Source: Paractinoplanes maris (GTDB lineage Bacteria > Actinomycetota > Actinomycetes > Mycobacteriales > Micromonosporaceae). Taken from it: DNA of 64,000 bases. The notes beneath the pieces are model-generated. The model had not been told where the DNA came from. It saw nothing but the letters and a program-made list of their open reading frames with translations, and made no database searches. A program made the position numbers and the translations under genes. This document shows positions 17,649 to 27,578 of this stretch, in pieces; the stretch's first letter is position 1; every line of letters begins with the position of its first letter. Location of the stretch: NCBI RefSeq assembly GCF_023544465.1, contig NZ_JALPVL010000015.1, positions 269,849 to 333,848 of the forward strand. The letters are read 5' to 3'.

Positions 17649-20600
17649 GTGGTCTCTCGAAGCCGGCGGCTCCTGGCCGCCGCGGTAGCTCTCACGCTGC
17701 CCTTCCTGACAGCCGTCCCGGCGCGAGCCGCAGCCCCGTCCTCCTCCGCGACCCCGGTCCCGTCCGACGCCGTTGTGGCCCAGTGGGGCACCGACGCACC
17801 CGCCGGCAACGAGCAGTTCTACTTCGTGCTGCCCGACCGCTTCGCCAACGGCACCAAGGCGAACGACCGGGGCGGGCTCAGCGGTGACCGGCTCGCGACC
17901 GGCCTCGACCCGGCCGACAAGGGCTTCTATCACGGCGGCGACCTGGCCGGCGTGATCGACAAGCTCGACTACATCCAGGGTCTCGGCACCACCGCGATCT
18001 GGCTCGCCCCGGTCTTCAAGAACCGGCCCGTGCAGGGCACCGGCGACGACGTCTCGGCCGGCTACCACGGCTACTGGATCACCGACTTCACCCAGGTCGA
18101 CCCGCACTTCGGGACGAACGACGAGCTCAAGAAGCTGGTCCGGCTGGCCCACCAGCGCGGCCTCAAGGTCTACCTGGACATCATCGCCAACCACACTGCC
18201 GACGTAATCCGCTACGCCGAGGCCAAGAACGACTACATGGACAAAGCCACCAGCCCCTACAAGGATGCCCAGGGCCGCCCGTTCGACGACCGCAAGGGCG
18301 ACTTCCCCCGGGTCTCGACGGCCTCGTTCCCCTACACCCCGGTCTTTCCGGCCACCGCCGACAAGAGCGTCAAGAAACCGGCCTGGCTGAACGACCCCAC
18401 GATGTATCACAACCGCGGCAACTCGACCTTCACCGGCGAGAACAGCGAGTACGGCGACTTCTCCGGCCTGGACGACCTGTGGACCGAGCGGCCTGACGTC
18501 GTGCGCGGCCTCACCGACATCTACGCGTACTGGATCGCCACCACCGGCATCGACGGCTACCGGCTCGACACCGTCAAGCACGTCGGCCTCGACTTCTGGC
18601 CGCAGTTCAGCGCCGGCATCACCAAGGCCGCGGCCCGCGCCGGCAAGCCCGGCTTCTTCATGTTCGGCGAGGTCTACAGCGCCGACCAGGAGGTCCAGAG
18701 CACTTACGTACGCCGGGGCGGCCTGCCCGCCACCCTCGACTTCTCGTTCCAGGAGGCGGCCAAGAACTTCGTGGCCGGCGACGGCTCGGCCCGAGCACTG
18801 GCCGACCTGTATGCCAAGGACGACCTCTACACCGCGCGCGACACCGGCGCCGGGCGGCTGCCGACCTTCCTGGGCAACCACGACATGGGCCGGATCGGCT
18901 CGTTCCTGACCGGGGACGACGCCGCCAAGCTGCGCCGCGACCAGCTGGCCCACGAGCTGATGTTCCTGACCCGCGGTCAGCCGGTCGTCTACTCCGGCGA
19001 CGAGCAGGGCTTCACCGGGCCGGGCGGCGACAAGGACGCCCGCCAGGACCTGTTCGCCTCGAAGACCGCCGACTACCTCGACGACGACCTGATCGGCACC
19101 GATCGCACCCACGCGGTCGACAACTACAACACCGCGCACCCGATCTATCGCACGATCGCCACGCTGGGCGCGCTCCGCAAGGCCCACCCGGCGCTGCGGG
19201 GCGGCGTCCAGGTCACCCGGCACGCGGCCGACGGCCCCGGCGTGTACGCGGCCTCGCGCATCGACCCGGCCCAACGCGTCGAATACGTGGTGGCCACGAA
19301 CAGCGCCACCACCGCGCAGACCGTCACCATCGACACCTGGTCGGCCTCGACGACGTTCCGCGGCGTCTACGGCGGCGCGACGACGGTCACCGCGGCCGCG
19401 GACGGCAGGATCACCATCACCGTGCCGCCGCTCTCGGCGCTGGCCATCAAGGCGGACAAGGCCACCCCCGCGCCCTCGGCGGCGCCGGCGATCAAGCTGA
19501 GCTCACCGGGCGCGGACGTTGTCGTGCCGGCCCGCACGAAGCTGGCCGCCGAGACCACCGGCGACCCGCTGTCCACGGTGACCTTCGCGGCGCAGATCGG
19601 CGACGGGCCGTGGAAGCTGGTCGGCCGGGGCAAGTCGGCCTATCACGACCTCGTCGGCCTGGCCGGCGGCACGACCGTGCGCTACAAGGCCGTCGTCCGC
19701 GACAGCCGCGGCCGCCTGGCCTCGACCACCACCAGCATCAAGGTGGGCACGCCGGTCACCACCACCAGTCCCGGCTACGCCGTGGTGCACTACCAGCGGC
19801 CGGCCGGCGGTTACGACGACCACGGGCTCTACGTCTTCGGCGACGTCGACCCGTCGATGACCACGACCTGGCCCGCCGGGCAGCCGTTCGCGGGCGAGGA
19901 CGCGTACGGCCGCTTCGCCTATGTGAAGCTGGCGCCCGGGGCCAAGAACGTCGGCTTCATCGTGGTCGGTAAGGACGGCGTCAAGGACGTCGAGGCCGAC
20001 CGCTCGTTCGACCCGTCGAAGAACGGCGAGATCTGGCTCAAGCAGGGCGATGCCACGATCACCACGACACCGCCCGCGGTCACCCAGGACCCGGAAAAGG
20101 TCGTCATCCACTACCGGCGGACCGACGGCGACTACGCCGGCTGGGGCCTGCACGTCTGGGACGGCGCAGCCACCCCGACCGACTGGGCGTCACCCCTGCC
20201 GCCCGCCCGGACCGACGCGTTCGGCGCCGTCTACGAGGTGCCGCTCGCCGCCGGCGCGACCGCACTCAGTTACCTGCTCCACAACGGAGACACCAAGGAT
20301 CTGCCGGACGATCAGCGGCTCACCTTCGCCGAGGGCGGCCGCGAGATCTGGTTGCTGGCCGGGACCTCACCCCGCCTCGCGCCGGTCGTCCAGCCCACCG
20401 GATCGGGCGGCGTCATCGACCTGACCAAGTCGTCGGCGGTGTGGCTCGACCGGACCACGATCGCCTGGCAACCCGGCGGCGGAACGGATGGCAAGAGGTA
20501 CGAGCTGGCCTACGCACCCGGCGGCATCGGGGTCACGGACGGCCGGCTGACCGGCGCCTACCGGACAGTGCCGTTGACCGCCCGGCCGGCGGGGCTCACC

Positions 20601-23021
20601 GAGCGGCAGCGCACCCGCTTCCCGCATCTGTGGCAGTACGACGCTTTCCGGCTGCCTGCCGGTGTCGACGCCAAGCAGATCCTGCGCGGCCAGATCGTCC
20701 TCGCCGAGCGGGACGCGGCCGGCGAGCTGCTGGCCGCGACCGGTGTGCAGACCGCCGGTGTCCTCGACGACCTGTACGCGGCCGCGGCGGCCGGTGCCCA
20801 GCTGGGCCCGGTCGGCACCACGCTGTCGGTGTGGGCTCCCACTGCCCAGAAGGTCGACCTCCAGCTCTACGACACCGCCGAGTCGGGGCCGTCGATCGTG
20901 GCGATGACCCGCGACGACCGCACCGGCATCTGGTCGGTCCGCGGCCCGGCGTCGTGGAAGGGGAAGTACTACCAGTACCGGGTCACCGCGTGGCAGCCGG
21001 CGGTGAACCGCGTGTTCACGGCGGCGGTCACCGACCCGTACGGTCTCGGCCTCTCGACCGATTCGAAGCAGAGCCGGATCGTCGACCTGGCCGATCCGGC
21101 TCTCGCGCCCGCCGGCTGGACGAAGCTGCGGAAGCCACCCGCGGTGCCCTCGGCCCGGATCCAGATCTCCGAGCTGTCGGTGCGCGACTTCTCGACGGCC
21201 GACACCACGGTTCCGGCTGCGCGACGCGGCACGTACGGCGCCTTCACCGACCCGGGGACGGCCGGCATGAAGCACCTGAAGGCGCTGGCTGATGCCGGGA
21301 CCACGCACCTGCATCTGCTGCCGGTGTTCGATTTCGCGACCATCCCGGAGAAGCGGGCCGACCAAAAGCAGCCGCCGTGTGACCTGGCCGCCCTGCCGCC
21401 GGACAGCGACCAGCAGCAGAAGTGCGTGGCCGAGGTGGCCGCCACCGACGGCTACAACTGGGGCTACGACCCGCTGAACTACACGGTCCCCGAGGGCGGC
21501 TACGCGGTCGACCCGGTGCAGCGGACCAAGGAGTTCCGGCAGATGGTGGCCGGGGTCAACCGGGCCGGGCTGCGCGTGGTGATGGACGTCGTCTACAACC
21601 ACACATCGGCCGCCGGCGCCGAGCCCACCTCGGTGCTCGATCAGATCGTGCCCGGTTACTACCAGCGGCTGCTGGCCGACGGCACGGTGGCCAACTCCAC
21701 CTGCTGCGCCAACACGGCCACCGAGAACGCGATGATGGGCAAGCTCGTGGTCGACTCGATCGTCACCTGGGCCCAGGCCTACAAGGTGGACGGTTTCCGC
21801 TTCGACCTGATGGGCCATCACCCCAAGGCCAACATCCTGGCCGTCCGGGCGGCGCTCGACCGGCTCACCCTCGCGCGTGACGGGGTCGACGGCAAGGGCA
21901 TCAACCTGTACGGCGAGGGGTGGGACTTCGGCGAGGTGGCCGGTGACGCCCGCTTCGAACAGGCCACCCAGGCCAACATGGCCGGCACCGGGATCGCCAC
22001 CTTCAACGACCGGCTGCGCGACGCCGTGCGCGGGGGCGGGCCGTTCGACGAGAACCCGCGGGTGCAGGGCTTCGGCACGGGGTTGCTCAGCGCTCCCAAC
22101 GGTGACCCGGTCAACGGTGACACCGCGGCGCAGGAGGCGCGGTTGCGGCACTACCAGGACCTGATCAAGGTCGGGTTGAGCGGCAACCTCTCGTCCTACC
22201 GGTTCGTGTCGTCGGCCGGGACCACCGTGACCGGCTCCGAAGTGGACTACAACGGCTCGCCGGCCGGTTACACGGCGGCCCCGGGGGAGGCGATCACCTA
22301 CGTCGACGCGCACGACAACGAGATCCTGTACGACGCGATGGCGTTCAAGCTGCCCCCGGCCACCGACACCGTGGAGCGGGCCCGGGCCCAGTCGGTCGCC
22401 CTGGCCACCACGGCTCTGGGGCAGGGGGCGGGGTTCGTGGCCACCGGCTCCGAGCGGCTGCGGTCGAAATCGCTGGATCGCAACTCCTACAACTCGGGCG
22501 ACTGGTTCAACGAGATCGTCTGGGACTGCGCGAAGGGCAACGGCTTCGGCCGGGGCCTGCCGCCGGCCGCCGACAACGAGGACAAGTGGGTCTTCGCCCG
22601 GCCGCTGCTGGCCGACCCGGCGCTGGTGCCGTCGTGTGCCGCGGTGGCGCTGTCCGACGCCCGCTATCAGGAACTGCTGAAGATCCGCCGCTCGTCGCCG
22701 GTCTTCGGCCTGCCGACCGCCGCCGAGGTGCAGAAGAGGCTCACCTTCCCGCTCTCCGGGGCGGCCGAGACCCCGGGGGTCATCACGATGACTCTGGACG
22801 GACGGGGAATCGACCGCACCTGGAAATCGGTGACGGTGGTCTTCAACGGCACCTCGGCGGCCACCACCCAGACCGTCCCGGGCCTGGCCGGCCGGGCGAT
22901 CTCCCTGCACCCCGTGCAGCGGAGCTCGGCCGACCCGGTGGTCCGCACGGCCTCGTACGCCCAGGGAACCGGCACGTTCACCGTGCCCGCCCGCACCACG
23001 GCGGTGTTCGTGCAGAGTTAG
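17649..23021 (+). CDS. Secreted alpha-amylase / pullulanase fusion enzyme
   Basis: The 1790-residue protein starts at GTG 17649. A signal peptide ends near ARA (residue ~27). The first GH13 module (about 40-600) has catalytic motifs GYRLDTVKH, FMFGEVYS and LGNHDMGRIG. An Ig-like linker domain follows, then two tandem CBM41-like starch-binding modules (VVHYQRPAGGYDDHGL near 710; VIHYRRTDGDYAGWGL near 817). The C-terminal pullulanase has a CBM48-like domain (LSVWAPTAQKVDLQLYD), the region-I motif DVVYNHTS, catalytic FRFDLMGHH (~1384), LYGEGWDFGE (~1421) and DAHDNEILYD, and a terminal beta domain. It would cut alpha-1,4 and alpha-1,6 bonds of starch outside the cell and feed MalEFG. Its stop overlaps the stop of the converging gene. 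Confidence 0.93.
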   Translation: MVSRSRRLLAAAVALTLPFLTAVPARAAAPSSSATPVPSDAVVAQWGTDAPAGNEQFYFVLPDRFANGTKANDRGGLSGDRLATGLDPADKGFYHGGDLAGVIDKLDYIQGLGTTAIWLAPVFKNRPVQGTGDDVSAGYHGYWITDFTQVDPHFGTNDELKKLVRLAHQRGLKVYLDIIANHTADVIRYAEAKNDYMDKATSPYKDAQGRPFDDRKGDFPRVSTASFPYTPVFPATADKSVKKPAWLNDPTMYHNRGNSTFTGENSEYGDFSGLDDLWTERPDVVRGLTDIYAYWIATTGIDGYRLDTVKHVGLDFWPQFSAGITKAAARAGKPGFFMFGEVYSADQEVQSTYVRRGGLPATLDFSFQEAAKNFVAGDGSARALADLYAKDDLYTARDTGAGRLPTFLGNHDMGRIGSFLTGDDAAKLRRDQLAHELMFLTRGQPVVYSGDEQGFTGPGGDKDARQDLFASKTADYLDDDLIGTDRTHAVDNYNTAHPIYRTIATLGALRKAHPALRGGVQVTRHAADGPGVYAASRIDPAQRVEYVVATNSATTAQTVTIDTWSASTTFRGVYGGATTVTAAADGRITITVPPLSALAIKADKATPAPSAAPAIKLSSPGADVVVPARTKLAAETTGDPLSTVTFAAQIGDGPWKLVGRGKSAYHDLVGLAGGTTVRYKAVVRDSRGRLASTTTSIKVGTPVTTTSPGYAVVHYQRPAGGYDDHGLYVFGDVDPSMTTTWPAGQPFAGEDAYGRFAYVKLAPGAKNVGFIVVGKDGVKDVEADRSFDPSKNGEIWLKQGDATITTTPPAVTQDPEKVVIHYRRTDGDYAGWGLHVWDGAATPTDWASPLPPARTDAFGAVYEVPLAAGATALSYLLHNGDTKDLPDDQRLTFAEGGREIWLLAGTSPRLAPVVQPTGSGGVIDLTKSSAVWLDRTTIAWQPGGGTDGKRYELAYAPGGIGVTDGRLTGAYRTVPLTARPAGLTERQRTRFPHLWQYDAFRLPAGVDAKQILRGQIVLAERDAAGELLAATGVQTAGVLDDLYAAAAAGAQLGPVGTTLSVWAPTAQKVDLQLYDTAESGPSIVAMTRDDRTGIWSVRGPASWKGKYYQYRVTAWQPAVNRVFTAAVTDPYGLGLSTDSKQSRIVDLADPALAPAGWTKLRKPPAVPSARIQISELSVRDFSTADTTVPAARRGTYGAFTDPGTAGMKHLKALADAGTTHLHLLPVFDFATIPEKRADQKQPPCDLAALPPDSDQQQKCVAEVAATDGYNWGYDPLNYTVPEGGYAVDPVQRTKEFRQMVAGVNRAGLRVVMDVVYNHTSAAGAEPTSVLDQIVPGYYQRLLADGTVANSTCCANTATENAMMGKLVVDSIVTWAQAYKVDGFRFDLMGHHPKANILAVRAALDRLTLARDGVDGKGINLYGEGWDFGEVAGDARFEQATQANMAGTGIATFNDRLRDAVRGGGPFDENPRVQGFGTGLLSAPNGDPVNGDTAAQEARLRHYQDLIKVGLSGNLSSYRFVSSAGTTVTGSEVDYNGSPAGYTAAPGEAITYVDAHDNEILYDAMAFKLPPATDTVERARAQSVALATTALGQGAGFVATGSERLRSKSLDRNSYNSGDWFNEIVWDCAKGNGFGRGLPPAADNEDKWVFARPLLADPALVPSCAAVALSDARYQELLKIRRSSPVFGLPTAAEVQKRLTFPLSGAAETPGVITMTLDGRGIDRTWKSVTVVFNGTSAATTQTVPGLAGRAISLHPVQRSSADPVVRTASYAQGTGTFTVPARTTAVFVQS

Positions 23022-25408
23022 CTCACGGCCACGGCCACCCGGCTCATCAAGGTGGCCGGTGCTTCCGGTACGCCCAGGTGGTAACCCTGGGCGTACCGGC
23101 AGTCCATGGCCGCGAGCAGGTCGAGCTGTTCCTCGGTCTCGACCCCCTCGGCCACCACCTTGAGACCGAGGGTGTGCCCGAGCTGCAGCACCGCGCTGAC
23201 CAGCTGCTGCTGTCGTTCGTTGCCGGCCAGCCCGGTGATGAACGACCGGTCGACCTTGAGCACGTCGACCGGGATGTCGCGCAGATAGCCCAGCGACGAG
23301 TAACCGGTGCCGAAGTCGTCGATGGCGATCCGCACCCCCAGCTCCCGCAGCTCCTCGAGCCGGCCCGCGGTCACCGCCAGATCGCGCATGAGCACCGTCT
23401 CGGTCAGCTCGAGCACCAGGCAGCGCGGCGGCAGACCGCTGGTGGCCAGCGCGTGCGCCACCCGGTCGGTCAGGTCGGGCACCCCCAGGTTGGCCGCCGA
23501 GAGGTTGACGCTGACCCACTCCGGGGCCGTGGCCGGGGCCGTCTCCTGCCAGTGCCGGACCACCTGGCAGGACTCGTTGAGCATCCACCGGTCGATCTCG
23601 GTGATCAGCCCGGTCTCCTCGGCCAGCGGGATGAACGCGCCCGGCTGCTGCAGCCCGCGCTCGGGGTCGGCCCAGCGCACCAGCGCCTCGACTCCGAGGG
23701 TGCGCCGGGTCGCGACCTCGACCACCGGCTGCAGGTTGAGCCGCAGCTGGCCGTGGTGCACCGCGTCGCGCAGCCGGGACTCGCTGTCCAGCCGGTCCAG
23801 CAGCTGCTCGTGCATCCGCGTCTCGAAGACCTGGTAGCAGGCCTTGCCGTGTTCCTTGGCGGCATACATGGCGACATCGGCGTTGCGCAGCACCGCGTCC
23901 GCGTCGTCGTACTGGTGCACCTCGGGCACCACGCCGACGCTCACGCTGACCACCGCCTCCCGGCCGTGCAGCAGGAACGGCTCGGCCAGGGTGTCGACGC
24001 AGGCCTGGGCCAGCCTCTCGGCCGTGCCCGGGCCGGCGTTCTCGAGCAGGACGGCGAACTCGTCGCCGCCGAGCCGGGCCACTGTGTCGAGCGGGCGCAG
24101 CGCCACCGTCAGCCGTTCGGCCGCGGTGCGCAGCAATACGTCACCGGCGTTGTGGCCGAGGCTGTCGTTGACCTTCTTGAAGCCGTCCAGGTCGAGGTAG
24201 AGGATGGCCGCGTTCTCCCCGGTGGCGCGGGCCCGGGCCATCGCGTGCTCGAGGCGGTCGAGGAGCAGCTTGCGGTTGGGCAGGCCGGTCAGCGCGTCGT
24301 GCAGGGCCTGGTGACGCAGGTCGTACTCGAGCGCGCGCTGCCGGGTGACGTCGCGCAGCACCACCACCGCGCCGATCCGCCGGCTCTCCGTGGTGATCGG
24401 GCTGACTGTGTAGGCCACCCGCACCGAGCTGCCGTCCGGCCGCTGCAGGGTGACCTCGGCCCCGTCGTGCGCCTCCGGCAGCAGCGTGCCCGCCTCCAGC
24501 TCGAGCAGGCCCTCCACGCCGAGCCCGGTGATCCGCCCGGCCGCCTCGTTGGCGAAGGTGATCCGCCCGCGCGCGTCCACCCCGCAGATCCCCTCGCCCG
24601 CGTTGGCCAGGATGCGGTCGGTGTACTCCTTGGCCAGGATCTCGCGGGCCGACCGGTCGAGGCGCCCGGCCATGTCGTTGAACGCGTCACCGAGCCGGGA
24701 GATCTCGTCGCGCCGGCCCAGCGCCACCCGCTGCGAGTAGTCGCCGTCGCGGATGCGCTCGACCGCGGCGGTCAGCGCCCGGATCCGCCGGGTGATCGAC
24801 TCGGCGGTCAGCACGCCCAGCGCCAGGACGAGCAGGATGCAGATCACGCCGGTGACCAGGATGACGATCTCGGCGTCCCCGGTGGCCGCCTCCATCTGCT
24901 CGTAGAGCGGGGTGTACTCCAGGACCACGGCCCCTAGGGTCACGTCGTTCTCGCCCAGCACGGGCACGACGACCTGCCGGATGCCCTCGGGGTAGTCCTC
25001 GCTCGTCTCGACGAAGACGCGGGAGCGGCCGTCGGCGATGGTCCGGCCGATCTCGTTGCCGGTGTCGTGGTCGAACACCGTGCCCACGTTCTCCGGGATG
25101 GCGTCGGCCAGGATCCGCTTGCCGGTGTCGACCACCACGACATCCCGGTCCTGCAGTTCGCTCAGCCGCTCGAGATACGCGGCGAGGGCGTCCGGCTGGT
25201 CGATCAGCGTGGGTGGCTCCTCGCCCGGCGTATCCACGGCCAGGCCGAAGGCGACGTCCTTGGCGATGCCCCGGGCCACCTGCTCGGCCTCGGTGATCGC
25301 CGCCTTGCTGGTCGTCTCCGAGTCGGCGTGCAACACCACGGCACCGGTCACGGCCACCATGGCGGCCACTGTCAGGAAACCGCCGAGCAGCTTCTGCCGA
25401 ACGTTCAC
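23018..25408 (-). CDS. Membrane HAMP-PAS-GGDEF-EAL cyclic-di-GMP enzyme
   Basis: 796 residues from GTG 25408; the AAGAAGG just upstream is unusually close, so the start is uncertain. Membrane helix 1 (residues ~8-26) is followed by an extracytoplasmic sensor region and helix 2 near 185-205. A HAMP domain (ITRRIRALTAAVERIRDGDY), a PAS domain (~265-380), GGDEF and EAL domains follow. The GGDEF signature is intact (RLGGDEFAVLLE), as are EAL (LGVEALVRW), the EAL-domain DDFGTGYSSL and KVDRSFI. Both synthesis and hydrolysis of cyclic-di-GMP are possible. It converges on the pullulanase gene and diverges from a phosphatase gene across 72 bp. Confidence 0.93.
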   Translation of the reverse strand: MNVRQKLLGGFLTVAAMVAVTGAVVLHADSETTSKAAITEAEQVARGIAKDVAFGLAVDTPGEEPPTLIDQPDALAAYLERLSELQDRDVVVVDTGKRILADAIPENVGTVFDHDTGNEIGRTIADGRSRVFVETSEDYPEGIRQVVVPVLGENDVTLGAVVLEYTPLYEQMEAATGDAEIVILVTGVICILLVLALGVLTAESITRRIRALTAAVERIRDGDYSQRVALGRRDEISRLGDAFNDMAGRLDRSAREILAKEYTDRILANAGEGICGVDARGRITFANEAAGRITGLGVEGLLELEAGTLLPEAHDGAEVTLQRPDGSSVRVAYTVSPITTESRRIGAVVVLRDVTRQRALEYDLRHQALHDALTGLPNRKLLLDRLEHAMARARATGENAAILYLDLDGFKKVNDSLGHNAGDVLLRTAAERLTVALRPLDTVARLGGDEFAVLLENAGPGTAERLAQACVDTLAEPFLLHGREAVVSVSVGVVPEVHQYDDADAVLRNADVAMYAAKEHGKACYQVFETRMHEQLLDRLDSESRLRDAVHHGQLRLNLQPVVEVATRRTLGVEALVRWADPERGLQQPGAFIPLAEETGLITEIDRWMLNESCQVVRHWQETAPATAPEWVSVNLSAANLGVPDLTDRVAHALATSGLPPRCLVLELTETVLMRDLAVTAGRLEELRELGVRIAIDDFGTGYSSLGYLRDIPVDVLKVDRSFITGLAGNERQQQLVSAVLQLGHTLGLKVVAEGVETEEQLDLLAAMDCRYAQGYHLGVPEAPATLMSRVAVAVS

Positions 25409-25480
25409 CCCTTCTTGTTCGGCGCAGTTTGCGACCGCGTGAGCGTTCTCCGCGCTGCCGCCGGGGTAAACGCTGCGGGT

Positions 25481-26197
25481 ATGAGACAGCTGCAGTGGCT
25501 CGCCGTGGTCCGGCACGGCCAGAGCACCGGTAACGTCACCGCCCAGGACGCCGAGACGGCCGGGGTCGAGGAGATCGACATCCCCGAGCGGGATGCCGAC
25601 GTGCCGCTCTCCGACCTGGGGCGGCAGCAGGCCAAGGCGGTCGGCACCGTCCTGGCCGGCGCCCGCCCCGGGATCGCCGTCGTGTCGCCCTATCTGCGCA
25701 CCCGTCAGACGGCCGAGCTCGCGCTGAGCGGCCTGGACGTCCCGGTGGTCGTCGACGAGCGCCTGCGCGACCGTGAGCTGGGCGTCCTCGATCTGCTCAC
25801 CGCGTACGGCGTCCAGCAGCGGCTGCCCGGCGAGGCGGCCCGGCGGGCCCGGCACGGCAAGTTCTACTACCGCCCGCCGGGCGGCGAGTCGTGGGCCGAC
25901 GTGCTGCTGCGGCTGCGCTCGCTGCTGCGGGAGCTGCGCGAGGACCACCCGGACGGCCGGGTGGTGCTGGTGGGTCACGAGGCCATCGTGTTGCTCGTCC
26001 GCTATCTGGCCGAGGGGCTGAGCGAGGCCGAGCTGATGGAGATCGCCCACCGCACGACCGTGGCCAACTGCTCGATCAGCAGCTGGCGGGCCGAGGACGG
26101 CGAGCTGCGGCCCGAGCTGTTCAACTCCGTCGATCACCTGCACGCCGAGGGGACGACGCCGACCAAGCAGGAGGACGTCGATGACGAGCCGGTCTGA
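25481..26197 (+). CDS. Histidine phosphatase superfamily protein (phosphoglycerate-mutase-like)
   Basis: The 238-residue protein starts at ATG 25481. The catalytic RHG motif is AVVRHGQSTGN near the N-terminus. The second histidine is in VLVGHEAIVLLVRY, and LRTRQTAELAL gives the phosphate-binding Arg. It is a cofactor-independent-looking phosphatase of unknown substrate, somewhat longer than a minimal PhoE protein. Its last 17 nt overlap the NAD(P)HX dehydratase gene, suggesting co-expression and perhaps a metabolite-repair role. Confidence 0.9.
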   Translation: MRQLQWLAVVRHGQSTGNVTAQDAETAGVEEIDIPERDADVPLSDLGRQQAKAVGTVLAGARPGIAVVSPYLRTRQTAELALSGLDVPVVVDERLRDRELGVLDLLTAYGVQQRLPGEAARRARHGKFYYRPPGGESWADVLLRLRSLLRELREDHPDGRVVLVGHEAIVLLVRYLAEGLSEAELMEIAHRTTVANCSISSWRAEDGELRPELFNSVDHLHAEGTTPTKQEDVDDEPV

Positions 26198-27014
26198 CGA
26201 GCGGGCCATCACCCTGCGGGTGCTGCGGGACTGGCCGCTGCCCGACCCCGAGGGCAGCAAGGAGGCCCGCGGCACGGTGCTGGTCGTGGGTGGCTCCCAG
26301 TTCACGCCGGGGGCCGTGCTGCTGGCCGGCGAGGCCGCGCTGCGGGCCGGCGCGGGACGCCTGCAGCTCGCGGTGGCCGAGGAGACGGCGGTGCAGCTGA
26401 GCATCGCCGTGCCCGAGGCCAAGGTGATCGGGCTGGCACAGAAGGACAAGCTGCGCGAGCTGGCCGAGTCGGCCGACGTGATCGCGCTCGGCCCCGGTCT
26501 CGACGACATCGACGAGACGACGAAGCTCATGCGCGAGGTGCTCGGCGCGGCCCGGCCCGAGACCGGGGTCGTGCTCGACGCGTACGCCCTGGGCGCGCTC
26601 AGCAAGGACCCGGAGCTGCTGCCGCTGCGCCGGGCCGTGCTCACCCCGAACGTGGTCGAGGCGCAGCACCTGCTGGGCCGGGAGCCGGGCGACGACCTGG
26701 GCGCCGCGGCGGCCGAGCTGGCCGGCAAGTACCGCGCGGTGGTCTCGCTCTACGGCCACATCGCCACGCCCGACGGCCAAGCTTGGGTCGAGGAGAGCGG
26801 CGACGCCGGGCTGGGCACCTCGGGCAGCGGCGACGCCCGGGCCGGGATCGTCGCCGGGCTGCTCGGCCGCGGGGCCGACCCGGCCCAGGCGGCCTGCTGG
26901 GGCGCCTACGTGCACGCGGTGAGCGGTCAGCGCCTGACCCCGCGCCACGGCCGCACCGGCTTCCTGGCCCGCGAGCTGGTGGACGAGGTGGCGCGCACGA
27001 TTGCGACCGTCTGA
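26181..27014 (+). CDS. nnrD: ADP-dependent (S)-NAD(P)H-hydrate dehydratase (NnrD domain)
   Basis: The 277-residue protein has the ribokinase-like fold of the CARKD/YjeF-C family. Visible motifs are GTVLVVGGSQFTPGAVLLAG, IALGPGLDD, VLTPNVVEAQ and the catalytic GTSGSGDARAG near residue 212-222, where the general-base Asp is kept. It converts hydrated NADH/NADPH back to the normal cofactors using ADP. There is no attached NAD(P)HX epimerase domain, so this is a stand-alone dehydratase. It overlaps the phosphatase gene by 17 nt. Confidence 0.9.
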   Translation: MTSRSDERAITLRVLRDWPLPDPEGSKEARGTVLVVGGSQFTPGAVLLAGEAALRAGAGRLQLAVAEETAVQLSIAVPEAKVIGLAQKDKLRELAESADVIALGPGLDDIDETTKLMREVLGAARPETGVVLDAYALGALSKDPELLPLRRAVLTPNVVEAQHLLGREPGDDLGAAAAELAGKYRAVVSLYGHIATPDGQAWVEESGDAGLGTSGSGDARAGIVAGLLGRGADPAQAACWGAYVHAVSGQRLTPRHGRTGFLARELVDEVARTIATV

Positions 27015-27062
27015 GCGGGGTACGCCGAGTAACACCCCCCGACACGGAAAGGAACGATCCGC

Positions 27063-27476
27063 ATGACCACCGCACGCGAGATCATGACTCCGGACGCCAC
27101 CTGCGTCGGCGAGAAGGAGAGCCTGGCCGACGCCGCCCGCAAGATGGCCGACCTCGGCGTGGGCTCGCTGCCCATCTGCGGCGAGGACAACCGGCTCAAG
27201 GGCATGCTGACCGACCGCGACATCGTCGTGAAGGCGCTGGCCCAGGGACGCGACCCGGCCTCCTGCACCGTTTCCGAGTTCGCCCAGGGCAAGCCGGTGA
27301 CGATCGGCGCCGACGACGACACCACCGAGATCCTGCGCACCATGTCCGAGCACAAGGTGCGCCGCCTCCCGGTGATCGACGGCCACCAGCTGGTCGGCAT
27401 CGTCGCGGTCGCCGATGTGGCCCGCGCCCTGCCCGACCGCCCGGTCGGCGACCTGATCGACGCCATCAGCGAGTAA
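27063..27476 (+). CDS. Two-CBS-domain protein
   Basis: The 137-residue protein consists of two CBS motifs: residues ~7-60 (MTPDATCVGEKESLADAARKM, GMLTDRDIVVKAL) and ~75-130 (VTIGADDDTTEILRTM, LVGIVAVADVARAL). Such small proteins bind adenine nucleotides and often respond to energy or redox stress. AGGAACGATCCGC precedes the ATG. It is separated from nnrD by 48 nt and followed by a strong terminator. Confidence 0.92.
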   Translation: MTTAREIMTPDATCVGEKESLADAARKMADLGVGSLPICGEDNRLKGMLTDRDIVVKALAQGRDPASCTVSEFAQGKPVTIGADDDTTEILRTMSEHKVRRLPVIDGHQLVGIVAVADVARALPDRPVGDLIDAISE

Positions 27477-27494
27477 TCGCGCATCGCGTTCACC

Positions 27495-27520
27495 GGCGCC
27501 GTCCCTTCGGGGGCGGCGCC
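27495..27520 (+). terminator. Intrinsic terminator with UUCG tetraloop
   Basis: An 11-bp stem (GGCGCCGTCCC / GGGGCGGCGCC, one G-U pair) closes a TTCG loop, 18 nt after the CBS gene stop. There is no U-tract. The UUCG tetraloop makes this an exceptionally stable hairpin. Confidence 0.85.
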
Positions 27521-27578
27521 GTTCGCTGCGTCACAATTGGCCTCGGAGATCGCGGGAGCGGATCGGGAGGCGTAGTGT

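Noticed and set aside
17646..19274. Long antisense open frame (542 codons) opposite the amylase-pullulanase
   Set aside because: A high-GC shadow frame; the plus-strand gene has clear catalytic motifs and a signal peptide, the antisense product has none.
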